DNA from: JBDHTO01 sp039808665
Lineage (GTDB): Bacteria > Pseudomonadota > Alphaproteobacteria > Paracaedibacterales > JAKBAR01
Assembly (NCBI GenBank): GCA_039808665.1
Contig: JBDHTO010000050.1
Location: 1 to 8,917 of the forward strand
DNA length: 8,917 bases
Reading direction: 5' to 3'
The notes below the pieces were generated by a model. It had not been told where the DNA came from. It searched no databases and saw only the letters and a program-made list of their open reading frames with translations. Shown piece by piece: positions 1 to 6,734 of this stretch. The translations under genes were made by a program, and so were the position numbers. Position 1 is the stretch's first letter. Each line of letters starts with the position of its first letter.

Positions 1-81
1 AAAAAACTCTCGTTTAATGAGGAACATAGTGAATAGTTTCACCATAATTTTATGTGAGTTAAATTTTAGTTAAAATCTTTT

Positions 82-1020
82 CTAATCAAGGAGAGAAGAG
101 ATTGTATGGGAAAGACGTTGCAATTCTGCAACATCTTGAGGGGGTTCTTGAATCTCTAAATCCGCGTGAATTTGCCGCCTTATCCAGGTGTATTGACGCT
201 TTGCATAGTTGCGACTGTGTTGTTTGGCTGTACTCACAGCCTCTTCTAGCGTACAGGTGCCCTCTAAGTAAGCACAAAGATCACGATATCCTGTGGCTCC
301 TAAAATGGGGTGATCTTTTGGAAGGTGCATATTCTTTAAATGTTTGACTTCATCCAGGGCTCCCTCTTTCATCATGTGGTCAAATCGCTGATGAATACGT
401 TCATAAAGTACGCTTCGGTTAGGAAGGAGGGTAAGCGTGATGAATTTGGCAATGATTTCAGGAGTTTTTTTCTGTTGAAACTGGTGAAGGGGGATTTGGG
501 TTGCAAAAAATACTTCCATCGCGCGGAGTAACCGCTGCTTGTCCTTAAAAAAGGGGGTAAAGGGATCCAGTTCCTTAATCATTCCTTGAAGGGTTTCAAT
601 ATTATGTTTTTCTCCAAGGTCTCTTACTTGCGTTTTGATCTCCTCTGGAATATCTGGGACGGGAGATAACCCTTCCGTCAGGGCTTTGAGATACATTCCT
701 GTCCCACCAACAATGATGGGAAGTTTATGTTCTTGCCATGCTTTTTGAATATGTTTTGCGGCTTCTTTCACCCACCAACCTACAGATGCCTTTGTTTGTC
801 CTTCAAGAATGCCATCAAGGTGATAAGGGATAGACGGGTACTTGGAGAGTTCTTCTTGTGTAGGTCGTGCAGTCAAAATACTGAGGTGATTGTAGATCTG
901 CATACTGTCTGCGTTGATAAGATAGCCATCCAACATTTGTGCAAGTTCAAAGGCAAGCTTTGTTTTTCCACTTGCGGTGGGACCGGTGATGATGAGGCAA
1001 GTTCTAGAGTCTGAAGCCAT
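82..1020 (-). CDS. miaA: tRNA dimethylallyltransferase MiaA
   Basis: This enzyme transfers a dimethylallyl group to N6 of A37, next to the anticodon of tRNAs that read UNN codons. The 312 residues match the usual length (E. coli about 316). Visible motifs in order are the P-loop GPTASGKT (13-20), NADSMQIY (36-43) with the catalytic-region Asp, GGTGMYLKAL (105-114), RLLRAMEV (163-170), GYRDL (244-248), and the tRNA-binding SRNYAKRQYTWIRR (269-282). The ATG start is well supported because the P-loop lies at its normal distance from it. The gene is the second of a two-gene minus-strand unit: its ATG follows the stop codon of the ampG-like gene with no gap, and no Shine-Dalgarno sequence is visible, so translational coupling is likely (inference). 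No convincing terminator follows in positions 1-81. Identification is close to certain. Confidence 0.97.
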   Translation of the reverse strand: MASDSRTCLIITGPTASGKTKLAFELAQMLDGYLINADSMQIYNHLSILTARPTQEELSKYPSIPYHLDGILEGQTKASVGWWVKEAAKHIQKAWQEHKLPIIVGGTGMYLKALTEGLSPVPDIPEEIKTQVRDLGEKHNIETLQGMIKELDPFTPFFKDKQRLLRAMEVFFATQIPLHQFQQKKTPEIIAKFITLTLLPNRSVLYERIHQRFDHMMKEGALDEVKHLKNMHLPKDHPILGATGYRDLCAYLEGTCTLEEAVSTAKQHSRNYAKRQYTWIRRQIHADLEIQEPPQDVAELQRLSHTISSLLD

Positions 1021-2289
1021 TTAATGTTGTGCGATTTTTGAGAGTCTCTCAGAAAGGTTGGGGATTTTGTCCCGTTCTAACCACAAGAGAAAGATGATGC
1101 CCGGAACCGCACCAAGTGCAGAGAGTGTGAAGACGAATTCCCAGGGAAAGCGATCGGCAAGATAAGCCGCTGCAGAAGATGTGAGAACGCGACATAGGGA
1201 TCCAAAGGAATATAAAATGGTAAAATGCGTTGCCGTGTGGGGAGAAAGACAAAATTTTGAGAGATAGGCAATAAAAACAGCAGATGTCATACCAGATGCG
1301 AAGCTTTCAACACCTACAGTGATGATGAGAGCCGAAAGTTTATATCCGACAAGGGCTTGGACGACAAACATAAGGGAAGAAACAATTTGCAGAAAGAGTG
1401 CAATCATTGCGCCATGAAGATCTCCCAAAAATCTGAGCATAAGCCCCCCAACCAAAGCTCCGCATACCATGAGAACGACGCCAAAAATTTTGGAAATCTC
1501 AGCAAACTGAATTTTACTGACGCCAAGCTCAAAGAAAAAAGGAGCACTCATAGCATTGAGAACGGTGTCAGGGCATTTGAAACAAAAAATAAAAAGGAGA
1601 AGGGGGATAAAGTAAGGTTGTCGCAAAAGTCCCTTCCATGAAATAAAAACGGCACGCTTCCAGGATTTTTGACGTTTCTCTTTGGGTTGGTCGGGAAGGG
1701 GGGTTTTGATGACGGCAATAATCCCTAAAAAAATACACATGGCCATGATCGTATATGCCCATGGCCAACTGATAAGAGAGGCAAGGCATAAAGCTCCTGC
1801 GCCGGATGTAAGCATACCGGTGCGAAAACCAATAGCCTCTACAGAAGCGCCGATGGCATTTTCTTGTTTATTCAAAAGCTCGATACGGTAAGCATCCACA
1901 ACGGCGTCAAGGGTTGCTGAAAAAAAAGAAATTAAAAAAGACGCGATGAGTGTCCAGTGAAATTGAGTTTTTGGATCTGTCCATCCCAAAAGGAGAAGCG
2001 AAATAATAAGGCAAAATTGAGCAAGAATAGCCCATCCGCGACGTGTTCCAAGGATTTTTCCAAAAATAGGGGGAGAAACATGATCAAGAAGTGGTGCCCA
2101 AAGAAACTTTGCGCTATAGGGAATTCCCACAAGCATGACAAGCCCCATGGATGCTTTTGAAATGCCAAGTTCACTGAGCCAGTAAGTGAGCGTGGATAAA
2201 ATAAGCAAAAAAGGAAGTCCACTTACAAAGCCTAAACAAAGAAGTGTAAAAAAACGTTTGTCGCGATAAAGCTCTAAAACACTGAGCAT
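1021..2289 (-). CDS. ampG: AmpG-like muropeptide permease, MFS family
   Basis: The protein is a predicted inner-membrane secondary transporter. In the AmpG family the known substrates are anhydromuropeptides released during cell-wall turnover. It has 422 residues, with about 12 hydrophobic segments and a Lys/Arg-rich cytoplasmic loop near 198-212 between the two halves. E. coli AmpG is longer (491). Family hallmarks are GFVSGLPF (20-27) in helix 1, IPYSAKFLWAPLLD (56-69), GTRRGW (81-86) in the loop after it, and ATLDAVVDAYRIE (125-137). The ATG start is the first one in frame and leads directly into helix 1; it has no clear Shine-Dalgarno sequence. It is the first gene of a unit with miaA. 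Intracellular alphaproteobacteria often carry divergent AmpG paralogues whose substrates are unproven, so the substrate here is inferred from family membership alone. Confidence 0.85.
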   Translation of the reverse strand: MLSVLELYRDKRFFTLLCLGFVSGLPFLLILSTLTYWLSELGISKASMGLVMLVGIPYSAKFLWAPLLDHVSPPIFGKILGTRRGWAILAQFCLIISLLLLGWTDPKTQFHWTLIASFLISFFSATLDAVVDAYRIELLNKQENAIGASVEAIGFRTGMLTSGAGALCLASLISWPWAYTIMAMCIFLGIIAVIKTPLPDQPKEKRQKSWKRAVFISWKGLLRQPYFIPLLLFIFCFKCPDTVLNAMSAPFFFELGVSKIQFAEISKIFGVVLMVCGALVGGLMLRFLGDLHGAMIALFLQIVSSLMFVVQALVGYKLSALIITVGVESFASGMTSAVFIAYLSKFCLSPHTATHFTILYSFGSLCRVLTSSAAAYLADRFPWEFVFTLSALGAVPGIIFLLWLERDKIPNLSERLSKIAQH

Positions 2290-2327
2290 ATAAACAAATA
2301 GTTAGAGCAACGTAAGGTATAATTTAG

Positions 2328-2357
2328 CATATAACGTCTAAAAAAACCTTAATACAA
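2328..2357 (-). promoter_or_regulatory. possible promoter of ampG-like/miaA unit
   Basis: A minus-strand promoter must lie between the terminator ending at 2393 and the ampG-like start at 2289, because the gene upstream is terminated. The best candidate I can find has TTGTAT (2352-2357) as -35 and TATATG (2328-2333) as -10 with 18 bases between them. Both are weak matches in a very AT-rich stretch, so the exact position is uncertain. The rest of the 170-base spacer shows only A/T runs. Confidence 0.25.
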
Positions 2358-2392
2358 CCTATAATTTTTGATGTTTTGTGTTTTTTTTGATG

Positions 2393-2423
2393 AAAAAATC
2401 ACCCCCTGAGCCTGGGGGGTGAT
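2393..2423 (-). terminator. intrinsic terminator after the CaaX-protein gene
   Basis: A perfect 9-bp stem, ATCACCCCC (2398-2406) paired with GGGGGTGAT (2415-2423), encloses an 8-base loop. Read on the minus strand it is followed immediately by six T residues (2398 down to 2393, the first shared with the stem base). This is the classical rho-independent layout. It lies 37 bases after the stop codon at 2460 and separates this gene from the ampG-like/miaA unit. Confidence 0.9.
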
Positions 2424-2459
2424 AAGTCGAGAGAATAAAAAGACTGAAATGTTTGTCTT

Positions 2460-3518
2460 TTAGAGAATGGTGCAGCAGCCTTTCTCAGGATGATCTGCTT
2501 GATATTCCGCATAGGTTTTGAGGATCTTGATATCCTCCAATCGTCCATGGAGAAGTTCAATAACGTCAGACGCACCAAAATTTCTTGGAATATAGTTACT
2601 TGCAGGTTTGGCATTAGTTCCATAAGGAAGATATCCAAGCTGTTGCAGCATGAGAGCGTCCATCTCTGAGCAGAAAAGTGATTTTTCTGAATCTTTGTGG
2701 TATTTGTTCCAACCGGCGATTGATTGGACAAGCTCAAGAGGCCTTTTTTCGTAAGAAACACCGACCCAATCCCAAACAAGTTCTGTGGCGCGCTGTGTAT
2801 CCTGTTTAAAGGAGTCACCTCTCGTATCATGAGCAATGCGCCTTAGTCCCACATCTCCGGCATAGGTTTCAACGGCTTTTTCAAGGGTGTGAATTTGGAC
2901 TTGTGGAAGCATACCGCTAAAAATTTGTCCTGCACTTCCCGTGGATTCAAAACAGTATTCTTGCGCGTGTTCGTCCTCTAATAATAAACCGGCATGGGAC
3001 CATTTTTGGGGCTCGTGAGGAATATCCGTATAGGTAAGACCTGTGATAATTTTCCCAGGAAGGTCATAACTTTTAAAGAGAAGAACACCTGTAACAGTGA
3101 GGGTTTTTCCTGCAATAAGGGCACGCTGTTCTTTGATGTACCATGGATCAGTTCCATCTTCTGTTCTTGACATTCCAGCAATCGAAGATGGTAAAAAGCC
3201 GCTTTCCCTTTCGCTAGCGCGTTCTTCGTGCTCCTGTGGTCGTGCGATTCTGTGGAGATCTCTCTTGGTAAGCTTAGGGGGGAGATCACTCACTCTATAA
3301 AGATCAATGCCACTTATCCTCCTGTGATCCACGGATAAGCCATTCTCGCTATCGGAATCACTGCTGCTGCTTTCGAGAGAAGTTGGAGTAATGGCGGTCT
3401 TTTTAAAAGTACCGTAACTTTCTCCTTTACCCTCTTCCCTGGATTCGAGATCTCGGGATTGAGCGTGAAAGCTTGTGAGAGCGAGTGAAAGTAGGAAAGA
3501 CGTAAGAATTTTATGCAT
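2460..3518 (-). CDS. secreted YiiX-like permuted papain-fold hydrolase with C-terminal CaaX box
   Basis: The protein has 352 residues. A Sec-type signal peptide (about 1-20, cleavage near FHAQS) is followed by a charged, Ser-rich, probably disordered region (about 21-125) with an acidic serine cluster at 49-58. A C-terminal domain follows. Its WSHAGLL (His175), CFESTGS (Glu191) and LFCSEM (Cys283), then SNYIPRNFGAS (308-317), copy the His-Glu-Cys order of permuted NlpC/P60-type YiiX/DUF830 hydrolases. These cleave amide, ester or thioester bonds; the substrate here is unknown. The last residues are Gly-Cys-Cys-Thr-Ile-Leu, so Cys349 to Leu352 form a CaaX prenylation box of the geranylgeranyl type, with an extra Cys in front that could be palmitoylated. 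I chose the ATG at 3518 because GAGGA lies 5 bases before it; an ATG at 3530 would add four residues and has no such site. That this is a host-directed effector is inference. Confidence 0.62.
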   Translation of the reverse strand: MHKILTSFLLSLALTSFHAQSRDLESREEGKGESYGTFKKTAITPTSLESSSSDSDSENGLSVDHRRISGIDLYRVSDLPPKLTKRDLHRIARPQEHEERASERESGFLPSSIAGMSRTEDGTDPWYIKEQRALIAGKTLTVTGVLLFKSYDLPGKIITGLTYTDIPHEPQKWSHAGLLLEDEHAQEYCFESTGSAGQIFSGMLPQVQIHTLEKAVETYAGDVGLRRIAHDTRGDSFKQDTQRATELVWDWVGVSYEKRPLELVQSIAGWNKYHKDSEKSLFCSEMDALMLQQLGYLPYGTNAKPASNYIPRNFGASDVIELLHGRLEDIKILKTYAEYQADHPEKGCCTIL

Positions 3519-3523
3519 AAGTA

Positions 3524-3528
3524 TCCTC
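3524..3528 (-). promoter_or_regulatory. Shine-Dalgarno site that decides the start
   Basis: On the minus strand GAGGA stands 5 bases before the ATG at 3518-3516. It overlaps the alternative in-frame ATG at 3530-3528, which itself has no purine-rich site upstream. The site therefore favours the shorter protein starting Met-His-Lys-Ile-Leu, which gives a compact, normal signal peptide. Confidence 0.6.
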
Positions 3529-3621
3529 ATTGAATTTCGTCATAACAATGAGTATTAAATCATTCTTTTTTTAATAAAAAATTAACTATTACAATAATTT
3601 TAGTCTGTTTTTACTATTGAA

Positions 3622-4578
3622 TTATGTAGTGGGTCGGTTGTTCGGCATAATATAAACTTGCCCCGTAAGGCCCAGTTTAAAGAAATCGATATCGCCAAAC
3701 TTGGTCTCTTCGTCAAAGGTATGGATCCAATCGATGCCATACATATTTCCACCGAAAAATGCCTGATAAACACGTTTTTGAATATCCTTGAGAAATTCAT
3801 CTTTAAATTTTTTGGGTGGTTGTTGCATCAGTTCCTTATCCTTAAATCCCGCGTCATAGAGTTTTTTTGTGAGTTTATAGAGGCTGAATTTGGGAACCTG
3901 ACCCTCTACACGAATGGCTGCGGGATAATCGACGTAGGCAATAACTCTTTGACGGGGCTGTTTGGGGAAATTGAAAACCTCAGGGATTAGAAGCATCCAG
4001 TGTGTCAGATAGGGATCGTCTTTGACACCCTCCATCGTATCAGGGGGAAGATGCATTTCTCCTTCAAGATCATCGAGATAGGCGTAATCTTTGCTGACCA
4101 TAGTTTTCCAAAACTCATGTTCATCATGAATGTCATTGTAATCACCGACGATGCGGACGGGCATCGTGTTTGCTCCCGCCAACATATCGTGTAAAAGGTC
4201 GTTGTAATCATCCGCATAAACCAAAAATTCATGATCAATTCCCATAACGACTTGTTTTGCATTGTTTTTATCTCTGATAGCCCGTCCTTCATCAAAGGGT
4301 ATTTTTGTGGCCAGGCGTGGTTTGTCCCTGCTCAATAAGCGCAGATGAAGCTCAAGGCTAAGGAAGGGAAATCGACAAATGCCTGGGCGAATGAGGGAAA
4401 GTGGTGCATAAAAAACGTCCCCGACATGCTTTACTTTTAATATTTCTGAATCGGCGGGATCGGGGCGCTTTTTTTGAAGGAGTTTTTGAATGTCATGGCT
4501 GTTGTTATCCGGTGTCACAACAACAGCGGCTTCTGCAGAATGAAGAAAAATTATGATAAAGAGAAAAAAAATCTTCAT
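3622..4578 (-). CDS. secreted protein of unknown family, 318 residues
   Basis: I do not recognise this protein. It begins with a short hydrophobic signal peptide, Lys-2 followed by a Phe/Ile-rich core and an AEA-A cleavage site after residue 17, so it is predicted to be exported. The mature part is hydrophilic, without further membrane segments or obvious repeats. It is rich in Asp and aromatic residues, for example GIDHEFLVYADDYNDLLHDM (113-132), VGDYNDIHDEHEF (144-156) and a C-terminal GIDWIHTFDEETKFGDIDFF (281-300). The only cysteine is Cys68. Clusters of Asp, His and Glu could bind metal, but no known catalytic motif stands out. The ATG at 4578 is the natural start because the signal peptide begins there; the ribosome site is weak. 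It lies 103 bases upstream of the CaaX-protein gene on the same strand (start at 3518) and is divergent from hflK. Coding status is well supported; the function is open. Confidence 0.85.
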   Translation of the reverse strand: MKIFFLFIIIFLHSAEAAVVVTPDNNSHDIQKLLQKKRPDPADSEILKVKHVGDVFYAPLSLIRPGICRFPFLSLELHLRLLSRDKPRLATKIPFDEGRAIRDKNNAKQVVMGIDHEFLVYADDYNDLLHDMLAGANTMPVRIVGDYNDIHDEHEFWKTMVSKDYAYLDDLEGEMHLPPDTMEGVKDDPYLTHWMLLIPEVFNFPKQPRQRVIAYVDYPAAIRVEGQVPKFSLYKLTKKLYDAGFKDKELMQQPPKKFKDEFLKDIQKRVYQAFFGGNMYGIDWIHTFDEETKFGDIDFFKLGLTGQVYIMPNNRPTT

Positions 4579-4608
4579 TTTATTTTTTCATAGACGTCAT
4601 TGATTTCT

Positions 4609-4637
4609 ATTGTGTGTTTCAATTCTTAGGGTTTCAA
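4609..4637 (-). promoter_or_regulatory. candidate promoter of the 318-residue secreted protein gene
   Basis: On the minus strand TTGAAA (4632-4637, five of six consensus bases) is followed after 17 bases by CACAAT (4609-4614, four of six). The expected start of transcription falls about 25 bases before the ATG at 4578. The -35 lies inside one of two TTTCAAT direct repeats and in the loop of a small hairpin. Prediction by eye only. Confidence 0.35.
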
Positions 4638-4651
4638 TCCCTAAAGTTTTT
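4617..4651. repeat. TTTCAAT direct repeats and small hairpin in divergent intergenic region
   Basis: TTTCAAT occurs at 4617-4623 and again at 4632-4638, 15 bases apart. The second copy forms the loop of a hairpin with arms TTAGGG (4626-4631) and CCCTAA (4639-4644). On the plus strand the hairpin is followed by AG and five T (4647-4651), which resembles a weak terminator, but no plus-strand gene lies upstream of it. It could equally be an operator between the divergent 318-residue-protein gene and hflK. Confidence 0.4.
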
Positions 4652-4683
4652 GTGTGAATGATGATTGTTGAGAGATAGGGGCT

Positions 4684-4711
4684 TTTCCATGGCGTTTGGA
4701 ATAGCTATGAT
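4684..4711 (+). promoter_or_regulatory. candidate promoter of hflK-hflC-degP
   Basis: TTTCCA (4684-4689, four of six consensus -35 bases) and TATGAT (4706-4711, five of six -10 bases) are separated by 16 bases. Transcription would start near 4718, leaving a leader of about 20 bases before the hflK ATG at 4739. No Shine-Dalgarno sequence is visible in that leader. A heat-shock type promoter was looked for and not seen. Confidence 0.4.
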
Positions 4712-4738
4712 ATTGAAAAATTATGCAAAAATATTCGT

Positions 4739-5845
4739 ATGTCTGATAATTCTGATCCGCGCAATCCATGGGGACCCAAAAAAGGTGGTTCCGAACCGCA
4801 GAGCATTTGGGAAAAGCGTCGTAGCCCTTCAAATGATGATATGATAGGGGACTTTCAAGAACGTCTTAAAAAAATGATGGGTGGAGGCGGTGGTTCTCCT
4901 CGAAATGCACAGAGCATAGGGCTTCTTGCTGTTATTGTTATTGCTGTTTTGGGGATGTGGCTTTTTACAGGGCTTTTCCGTGTCCAAGAAGGTGAGGTTG
5001 GCGTTGTGATGCGCTTTGGTCGTATGACACGTGTTGTTGGGCCCGGTCTTCAGTATCATTTCCCCGCACCCTTTGAAAATGTGATTGTTCAAAAGGTGGC
5101 AGCGGTCAACAGGATTGATGGTGGACTTGAGGGGGATGCGAAAAATGGAGATACAGACACGGGGCTGACACTGACTTCCGATGAAAATATGGTCATCATC
5201 AGTTATTCCATCCAATGGAGGATTAAAGACGTCGCGGAATATCTTTTCACAGCACGAGATCCTGACAGCCTTATTCAAGTCGCCGGTGAAAGTGCCATTC
5301 GAGAGATTTTGGGTCAAACCCAGGCACGCCAAGCCCTTACGGCAGGTCGTGAAGAGATCAGCACAAAGGCCCATGACCTTCTTCAAAAGATTTTGGATGC
5401 TTATAAGCTGGGTGTGCAAATCGTGAGTTTTCAGCTGAGGCGTGTAGAAGCTCCGAAACAAGTGATTGAATCTTTTAACGACGTGCAAGCTTCTCTTGTG
5501 GACGCTGACCGTCTTCAAAAAGAAGCAGAATCCTATAGCAATCAAATTGTTCCTGTAGCCCGAGGCCAGGCTGAAAAAATTAACCAGGAAGCGCAAGCTT
5601 ATGCCAAAGAAACAGTAGCAAGGGCGGAAGGTGAAGCTTCTCGATTCTCACAAATCTATGCAGCCTATATCAAAAATCCAAAGATTGTTTTGGCTAGATA
5701 TTATCTGGATACGATGGAGAAAGTTCTCAAAAGTGGAAACAAAATCCTTGTGGATGGAAAATTGTCAAAAGAACTCGTTCCTTATCTTCCTGTTAATGAA
5801 CTCCGAAAGAAAAAAGAAGAAAACAAAGAAGGGGAGAAAAAATAA
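4739..5845 (+). CDS. hflK: FtsH modulator HflK, SPFH-domain membrane protein
   Basis: HflK assembles with HflC into a large periplasmic-side cage that encloses the membrane protease FtsH (known for the E. coli complex) and modulates its substrate access. The 368 residues begin with a typical Pro/Gly-rich cytoplasmic tail (NPWGPKKGG near 9-17, glycine run 48-52). A single membrane helix (about 57-80) is followed by RVQEGEVGVVMRFG (81-94), the start of the SPFH/band-7 domain. A long Ala/Glu-rich helical region (about 250-305, including QAEKINQEAQAYAKETVARA) forms the coiled-coil part. A Lys/Glu-rich tail ends the protein. The start fits the family N-terminus. The stop TAA shares one base with the hflC ATG. 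It is the first gene of hflK-hflC-degP. There is no cysteine in the protein. Confidence 0.97.
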   Translation: MSDNSDPRNPWGPKKGGSEPQSIWEKRRSPSNDDMIGDFQERLKKMMGGGGGSPRNAQSIGLLAVIVIAVLGMWLFTGLFRVQEGEVGVVMRFGRMTRVVGPGLQYHFPAPFENVIVQKVAAVNRIDGGLEGDAKNGDTDTGLTLTSDENMVIISYSIQWRIKDVAEYLFTARDPDSLIQVAGESAIREILGQTQARQALTAGREEISTKAHDLLQKILDAYKLGVQIVSFQLRRVEAPKQVIESFNDVQASLVDADRLQKEAESYSNQIVPVARGQAEKINQEAQAYAKETVARAEGEASRFSQIYAAYIKNPKIVLARYYLDTMEKVLKSGNKILVDGKLSKELVPYLPVNELRKKKEENKEGEKK

Positions 5846-6729
5846 TGCAGCATCGTCTTTTGTATGGAACTCTTGCCCTTTTTATTGTTGCACTGTTTGT
5901 GATTAACACAGTGCTTTTTACGGTGGAGCAAACAAAGCAGGCCATTGTGCTCAGGTTTGGTGCGCTTACAAGTGTGCACACTCAACCGGGTCTTAAGGTA
6001 AAAGTGCCCTTTATTGATGAAGTGATCATGTATGAAAAACGTGTCATGGACTATGACTTGCCCCCCATTCCCATTACAACCGTGGATCAAAAACGCCTTG
6101 TTGTGGATACATATACCCGCTACCTCATTAATGATCCTGTTTTGTTCTTTCAAAGTATCAAACCCGCCAATGAGATGGGTGCTCGTTTAAGGTTAGAGAC
6201 GATCATCAGCAGCTCTATTCGTAACGTTTTGGGTAAAGTTCCCTTACGCCATATCCTTGCTACAGAGCGTTCTTCCATCATGAAGCAGATTGAAGAAGAA
6301 GTAAAAAATCTTGCAAAGGGGCTGGGGCTTCAAATTATTGATGTGCGTATTATTCGTACAGAGCTTCCTCCAGAAAATAGGGAAGCCGTTTTTGCACGTA
6401 TGAATGCGGAACTGAATCGAATCGCTTCTGAGAATAGAGCGAAGGGTGCTGAGAAAGCTCAAGGGATTCGTGCAAAGGCAGAGGCGGAACAAACTGTTAT
6501 TTTGGCAGAAGCGGATCAAAATGCTCAAATCGTGCGTGGTGCGGCTGATGCAAAAGCTATTGAGGTGATTTCAACAACACTCGGTAAAGATGTGGACTTT
6601 TATAACTTTTTTAGGTCTATGCAAGTTTATAAAGAAAGCATTCAGGACGATACAACAATGTTGATGAATCTTGATAACGATTTATTTAGATTTTTCAGTC
6701 ATCCTGAGAAGCAGTTTAAATCACACTAA
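5845..6729 (+). CDS. hflC: FtsH modulator HflC, SPFH-domain membrane protein
   Basis: HflC is the partner of HflK in the cage around FtsH. The 294 residues (E. coli 334) contain an N-terminal membrane anchor (about 5-27) followed by VEQTKQAIVLRFG (27-39), which opens the SPFH domain. RTELPPENREAVFARMNAEL (171-190) is the HflC signature region. An Ala/Glu-rich helix (about 195-240) follows, and the end is shorter than in E. coli. Translation is coupled to hflK: TAATG overlaps by one base, and a good ribosome site, GGGGAG (5831-5836), lies within the end of hflK. degP follows after a few bases. Identification is secure. Confidence 0.97.
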   Translation: MQHRLLYGTLALFIVALFVINTVLFTVEQTKQAIVLRFGALTSVHTQPGLKVKVPFIDEVIMYEKRVMDYDLPPIPITTVDQKRLVVDTYTRYLINDPVLFFQSIKPANEMGARLRLETIISSSIRNVLGKVPLRHILATERSSIMKQIEEEVKNLAKGLGLQIIDVRIIRTELPPENREAVFARMNAELNRIASENRAKGAEKAQGIRAKAEAEQTVILAEADQNAQIVRGAADAKAIEVISTTLGKDVDFYNFFRSMQVYKESIQDDTTMLMNLDNDLFRFFSHPEKQFKSH

Positions 6730-6734
6730 ATCAC

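Noticed and set aside
1..81. Possible terminator after miaA: hairpins GTGAA/TTCAC (29-42) and ATTTT/AAAAT (63-76), and a T run on the minus strand at 1-6
   Set aside because: The first stem is 5 bp with no T run after it, the second is only A-T pairs, and the T run at the edge has no stem better than 3 bp before it. I see no supported element in this stretch.
2318..2323. Perfect TATAAT on the plus strand upstream of the ampG-like gene
   Set aside because: No -35 element lies 16-18 bases upstream and it would point into the antisense of the CaaX-protein gene; probably chance in AT-rich DNA.
2399..2836. Open frame of 145 codons on the minus strand overlapping the CaaX-protein gene in another frame
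   Set aside because: It runs through the terminator hairpin and overlaps the catalytic domain of a better supported gene with signal peptide, Shine-Dalgarno site and family motifs.
3531..3621. Promoter or terminator between the two secreted-protein genes
   Set aside because: The stretch is almost all A/T; TTTTTT/AAAAAA pairing and TAATAC-like -10 hexamers can be drawn, but none has a matching partner element, so nothing firm can be called.
4829..5596. Long open frame of 255 codons on the minus strand opposite hflK
   Set aside because: It lies entirely antisense to an unmistakable hflK gene, and its translation is rich in Cys, His and Asn with no domain or signal, as expected of a shadow frame.
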